In this document: positions 3,935 through 5,480 of the stretch, in pieces
How positions within the stretch are numbered: the first letter of the stretch is position 1
How the letters are laid out: each line of letters starts with the position of its first letter
Assembly (NCBI GenBank): GCA_947174725.1
Contig: CAMWKA010000146.1
Coordinates: forward strand, 1-5,480
Source of the DNA: an uncultured Lachnospiraceae bacterium
Lineage (GTDB): Bacteria; Bacillota; Clostridia; Lachnospirales; Lachnospiraceae
DNA: 5,480 bases
Reading direction: 5' to 3'
Notes under the pieces: generated by a model
Databases searched by the model: none
The model's input: only the letters and a program-made list of their open reading frames with translations
What the model was told of the DNA's origin: nothing
Made by a program: the position numbers and the translations under genes

Positions 3935-5480
3935 ATGAAAATCAATCTATCGCTCAAATATTGGAGTAAACACAAAAAAAGAGCATTTTCCGTCATATTT
4001 GCAATTGCTGTCAGTATGGCTGCGCTTGTCTGCGCAACTTTTCTTGCCCGAAGCTCATCTGTAGCGTATTTAGAATCCCAGCTTGACATAAGCGGTAATT
4101 ATGATGTGATTTTTCCGAAAATAGCTGCGGACCGGCTTTCCTATTATAAAAATGATGACAGATTCTCCGCCGCAGGAACCTTATATAGAAGCGGAAAGAT
4201 CATTTCGCCAACCGGAACAGAATTTTTCTTTGGCGCACTGGACGATCCGGCGATCGATCTGTATCATTCCACCCCTGAAGATGGCAGGTATCCACAAAAA
4301 AGCGGGGAGATAACCGCATGCCGCAGTTTTTTTGAAGCCAACGGATGCTATCCTGAGATTGGAGCTGCATTGTTCCTAACGCTTTATGATAAAGACGGTT
4401 TATTATTTAAAGAATGTGAATTTACGATCGTTGGTATCCTTGACGACAAAAACACCCGGGTTCTTTTTGAAAAAGAGGATTATGTCTTTCCTCAGGTCTT
4501 TTTGTCATTGGAAGATATTCCTCAAAACTCTGATCAGGATCTGATGGCTGACTATGCGTTTTCTGCCGATATCAGTCAAATGAAGGATGAATTTCGGGAA
4601 CGAGAAATCGAATTTTTTGATGGCAGCCGTATCATGATGATGAATACAGTTGCTCTTGTCCCTATCACCGAAATATCCGAGAAAAATCTTTATGACTTCC
4701 TTGGTGTGGCACACAAAGACTTTTATGCTTATGCACTTATTCCTATTTTTTCATCTGTAGTTTTATTCGTTGCATTTGTGTCCATATGCAATGCCGTCTC
4801 AACCTCGCTTTCAGAAAGAAAACATCAATTTGCAATGCTGCGCTGTATCGGAATGGGCAATGACAGCGTCATGAAAATGGCGCTTACGGAGTCTTTCTGC
4901 ATGGTCTTAGCCGGAATGGGCATAGGATTTATCCTTGGCATTGCAGTATATGTACTTATTCTTGTAATCCAGAGCACTTTCCTGAATTTAAATGTTTATC
5001 CTGCATTTTCAGTCAATCCAGTAATTGAAGCAACTACCGTAAATCCGTACCTGTTTCCGACAGCCGTATGTTTTGTCTGTAGTTTTTCCGCAATTCTGAT
5101 CCCCTATCTGATCCAGCTTCACAAATCCCCAACGGAAGGATTGCGCAGCAATAGTCCGTCCGCTCCCAAAAAGGTTTTGAAGATAAAAAACAAATCAGCG
5201 GTTCTTGGGAAATTATCGGGAGGACTGCATCAGAATCTTTCGTTATTCATCATTGTCATTGTAGTTGTCTGGTCATCCGTTTTTGGATATTCTTATTTTT
5301 CCGCCCAGTCAGCAGTTGACAACCAAACTTATCAGACAATGTTGGAAAATACCCGGCTCATGGGATTTGATTATCTTGCGGAAAGAAGTTTCGATACTGC
5401 AAATTGCGGTAATGCCCAGTTAAACAGACATGGCTCAGGGATATCCCCGGAGCTTGCAGAAGAAATCGCCACATTTGATT
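3935..5480 (+). CDS. FtsX/MacB-type ABC transporter permease, C-terminus cut by window edge
   Basis: This is the membrane subunit of an ABC transporter of the FtsX-like class, which does mechanical work on lipids, peptides or the cell wall rather than forming a simple import channel. The 515 visible residues show TM1 (17-38), a large extracytoplasmic domain (about 39-262), then TM2 (265-289), TM3 (322-345) and TM4 (373-393). Between TM2 and TM3 is the conserved cytoplasmic coupling segment ERKHQFAMLRCIGM (294-307), a hallmark of FtsX permeases. A basic linker (about 404-425) leads to TM5 (435-455) and the start of a second extracellular domain, so the protein is probably a duplicated eight-helix form of roughly 750-850 residues. 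GAGGG lies 6 nt upstream of the ATG. The ATPase gene that usually precedes such permeases is absent; it may lie downstream beyond the window. The family is secure; the substrate is unknown. Confidence 0.93.
   Translation, partial: MKINLSLKYWSKHKKRAFSVIFAIAVSMAALVCATFLARSSSVAYLESQLDISGNYDVIFPKIAADRLSYYKNDDRFSAAGTLYRSGKIISPTGTEFFFGALDDPAIDLYHSTPEDGRYPQKSGEITACRSFFEANGCYPEIGAALFLTLYDKDGLLFKECEFTIVGILDDKNTRVLFEKEDYVFPQVFLSLEDIPQNSDQDLMADYAFSADISQMKDEFREREIEFFDGSRIMMMNTVALVPITEISEKNLYDFLGVAHKDFYAYALIPIFSSVVLFVAFVSICNAVSTSLSERKHQFAMLRCIGMGNDSVMKMALTESFCMVLAGMGIGFILGIAVYVLILVIQSTFLNLNVYPAFSVNPVIEATTVNPYLFPTAVCFVCSFSAILIPYLIQLHKSPTEGLRSNSPSAPKKVLKIKNKSAVLGKLSGGLHQNLSLFIIVIVVVWSSVFGYSYFSAQSAVDNQTYQTMLENTRLMGFDYLAERSFDTANCGNAQLNRHGSGISPELAEEIATFD

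Noticed and set aside
3904..4714. Minus-strand short frames opposite the permease
   Set aside because: The plus strand has an uninterrupted 515-codon frame with FtsX motifs, so the minus frames are shadows.
1..5480. CRISPR array, insertion sequence, toxin-antitoxin pair or defence system
   Set aside because: No regularly spaced repeats, transposase motifs, terminal inverted repeats with target duplications, or paired toxin-antitoxin frames were seen.

Overview
The window looks like chromosomal DNA from a low-to-mid GC Firmicute, most likely class Clostridia and plausibly Lachnospiraceae. This rests on AGGAGG-type ribosome binding sites, sigma-A promoters with 17-bp spacers, an ECF-type vitamin transporter S component, a large FtsX-type permease and the overall protein style. 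No rRNA, tRNA, CRISPR array, insertion sequence or phage gene was seen. The taxon is an inference, not a sequence match.

Left part, read leftward on the minus strand. A DUF606/YdcZ-type small membrane protein (1386-1817) is followed by a ComEA-like lipoprotein with SLBB and helix-hairpin-helix domains (637-1269). Next come two back-to-back hairpins (592-636) and an OmpR/PhoB-type response regulator that runs off the left edge (1-540). Each of these genes has notable sequence upstream. The DUF606 gene has a 10-bp dyad that can cover its ribosome binding region, with a possible 10-codon leader ORF ending exactly at the far arm. The comEA gene has a hairpin that buries its Shine-Dalgarno. The regulator gene has three tandem AATTATR heptamers across its promoter.

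Middle. A single plus-strand GNAT acetyltransferase (2002-2484) has a good promoter of its own. It is about 35% GC, well below its left and right neighbours, and looks like an acquired cargo gene. It converges on a minus-strand operon with only 5 bp between stop codons.

The operon holds an ECF transporter S component (3066-3644) and, 3 nt downstream, a small P-loop kinase of the uridine kinase/nicotinamide riboside kinase type (2490-3062). The pair suggests uptake of a nucleoside- or vitamin-like compound followed by phosphorylation that traps it in the cell. The substrate cannot be read from the sequence.

Right part. A 290-bp divergent intergenic region (3645-3934) carries the operon promoter with a roughly 100-nt leader, an AT-rich dyad, and a strong plus-strand promoter whose start-site region is covered by a perfect 15-bp dyad. 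That promoter drives an FtsX/MacB-type ABC permease (3935 to beyond 5480), of which 515 residues are visible. No ATP-binding subunit lies upstream of it.

The genes do not form one obvious pathway. The most interesting material is the ECF-kinase pair and the leader structures.
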